Below are positions 21,921 to 22,719 of a stretch of 22,719 bases of DNA, in pieces; the stretch's first letter is position 1; every line of letters begins with the position of its first letter. The notes under the pieces are model-generated. The model was not told where the DNA came from and searched no databases. It worked only from the letters and a program-made list of their open reading frames with translations. This DNA is from DATLZM01 sp035559315 (GTDB lineage Bacteria > Actinomycetota > UBA4738 > HRBIN12), in NCBI GenBank assembly GCA_035559315.1, contig DATMBJ010000024.1, positions 1 to 22,719 on the forward strand, written 5' to 3'. The position numbers were made by a program, and so were the translations under genes.

Positions 21921-22719
21921 TCTTCGGGCTCGGGACCGCGCTGGCCTGGGGGGTGGCGGACGTCGCGGCCGCGGTCGTGGGGAGGCGGATCGGGAGCCTG
22001 GCGACGACGGTGGCCTCCCAGGTCGTGGCCCTGGTTCCCCTCGTGGCGCTGGGCCTGGCCGAGGGAGCGCCGTGGTCGGCGGAGGGCGACCAGCTCGCCG
22101 CGCTCCTGGCGAGCGGGGTCGTAGGCGCCGGCGCCTACGCGCTCTTCTACCGGGCCCTCGAGCTGGGGCCGATCGCGTTGGTCTCCCCGGTGTCGGCGGC
22201 CTACGCGGCGGTCACGGTCCCCCTGGCCGTGGTCTTCCTCGGCGAGTCGCTCCGGGGGCTCGCCCTCGCCGGTGCCCTGCTCACGATGGCCGGCGTGGTC
22301 CTGATCTCGGCCGACCTCCGCCGGATCCCGGCCGAGGCGACGCGGGGCTTCCCGGGGCTGCTGCCGGCGCTCGGCTGCCTCGTGCTGTTCGGCGTGAGCG
22401 CGTTCCTCCTCGGGCTGTTCTCGAAGGAGCTGGGGTGGCTGCCGACCGTCACGCTCGTACGGGTGGGGAGCGTGGGGTCGCTCCTGGTCCTGCTCGCGGC
22501 CCGCCGACCGGCCCTGCGCGGCCTGCGCCAGCCGACGTGGGCGGCGGCCGCCGCGGGCGTGGGCCTCGCCGACATCGCCGGCGTGGTCCTCTTCGCCTGG
22601 GGCATGGAGGTCGGCCTGGTGTCGGTGGTCTCGGTCGTGTCCTCGACCTACACGCTGATCCCGGTGGCGGCGGGCGTCGCGTTCCTCGGCGAGCGGCCGG
22701 CCCCGAACCAGGCGGCGGG
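21917..22719 (+). CDS. EamA-family (DMT) transporter, 3' end outside window
   Basis: About 267 residues of a drug/metabolite-type membrane transporter are visible, with two similar halves of several helices each. The first half ends with PVSAAYAAVTVPLAVVFLGESL and the second with VSSTYTLIPVAAGVAFLGER; the LGE motif before the last helix of each repeat is typical of EamA domains. The start GTG 21917 overlaps the stop of the acyl-CoA synthetase gene (GTGA), placing it third in the crotonase operon. Family members often export amino acids, amines or other small metabolites; the cargo here is unknown. Its place in the operon suggests export of, or relief from, an intermediate of the pathway. Confidence 0.88.
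   Translation, partial: MIFGLGTALAWGVADVAAAVVGRRIGSLATTVASQVVALVPLVALGLAEGAPWSAEGDQLAALLASGVVGAGAYALFYRALELGPIALVSPVSAAYAAVTVPLAVVFLGESLRGLALAGALLTMAGVVLISADLRRIPAEATRGFPGLLPALGCLVLFGVSAFLLGLFSKELGWLPTVTLVRVGSVGSLLVLLAARRPALRGLRQPTWAAAAAGVGLADIAGVVLFAWGMEVGLVSVVSVVSSTYTLIPVAAGVAFLGERPAPNQAA

Overview
This window comes from a very GC-rich bacterial chromosome, most likely an uncultivated or little-studied member of the Actinomycetota. The evidence is the extreme G+C at third codon positions, frequent GTG starts, several starts 6-9 nt behind a TAnnnT -10 box (the leaderless layout common in actinobacteria), an F420-dependent LLM oxidoreductase, and an MMPL exporter under a divergent TetR repressor. 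I see no rRNA, tRNA, CRISPR array, insertion sequence or phage gene. The genes are ordinary chromosomal genes packed with almost no spare DNA; no gene-free stretch exceeds about 190 bases.

Layout. (1) 1-3.4 kb: the end of a membrane protein gene and a cupredoxin-like lipoprotein (minus), divergent from an OmpR-type response regulator and histidine kinase (plus), then an unknown lipoprotein (minus). (2) 3.5-5.7 kb: tdh-kbl, the two-step conversion of threonine to glycine and acetyl-CoA. (3) 5.7-8.8 kb: tetR and mmpL, divergent around a compound palindromic operator. (4) 8.9-12.8 kb: a mixed block with an F420 oxidoreductase, a DCC thiol protein, a secreted polysaccharide deacetylase, a DUF3054 membrane protein, a 64-residue membrane protein and an alpha/beta hydrolase. 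(5) 12.9-22.7 kb: an aldehyde dehydrogenase and a Pot-type ATPase on plus, the matching permeases and Tat-lipoprotein binding protein on minus, then a plus operon of crotonase, ADP-forming acyl-CoA synthetase and EamA transporter (cut by the window end).

Region 5 is the most interesting. Similar 16-bp inverted repeats (TGAAY-N4-R[CT]TCR type) lie on the promoters of the aldehyde dehydrogenase, the potD operon and the crotonase operon. This suggests that one repressor, not encoded in this window, controls three transcription units, which together could import a polyamine- or betaine-like amine, oxidise its aldehyde, activate the acid with CoA and process the acyl-CoA. The substrate is not known from sequence. 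The crotonase has Asp at both positions where classical enoyl-CoA hydratases have their catalytic Glu, so its reaction may not be simple hydration.

Gene identities rest on motifs and family resemblance read by eye; no database search was run. Promoter and operator calls are pattern-based inferences.
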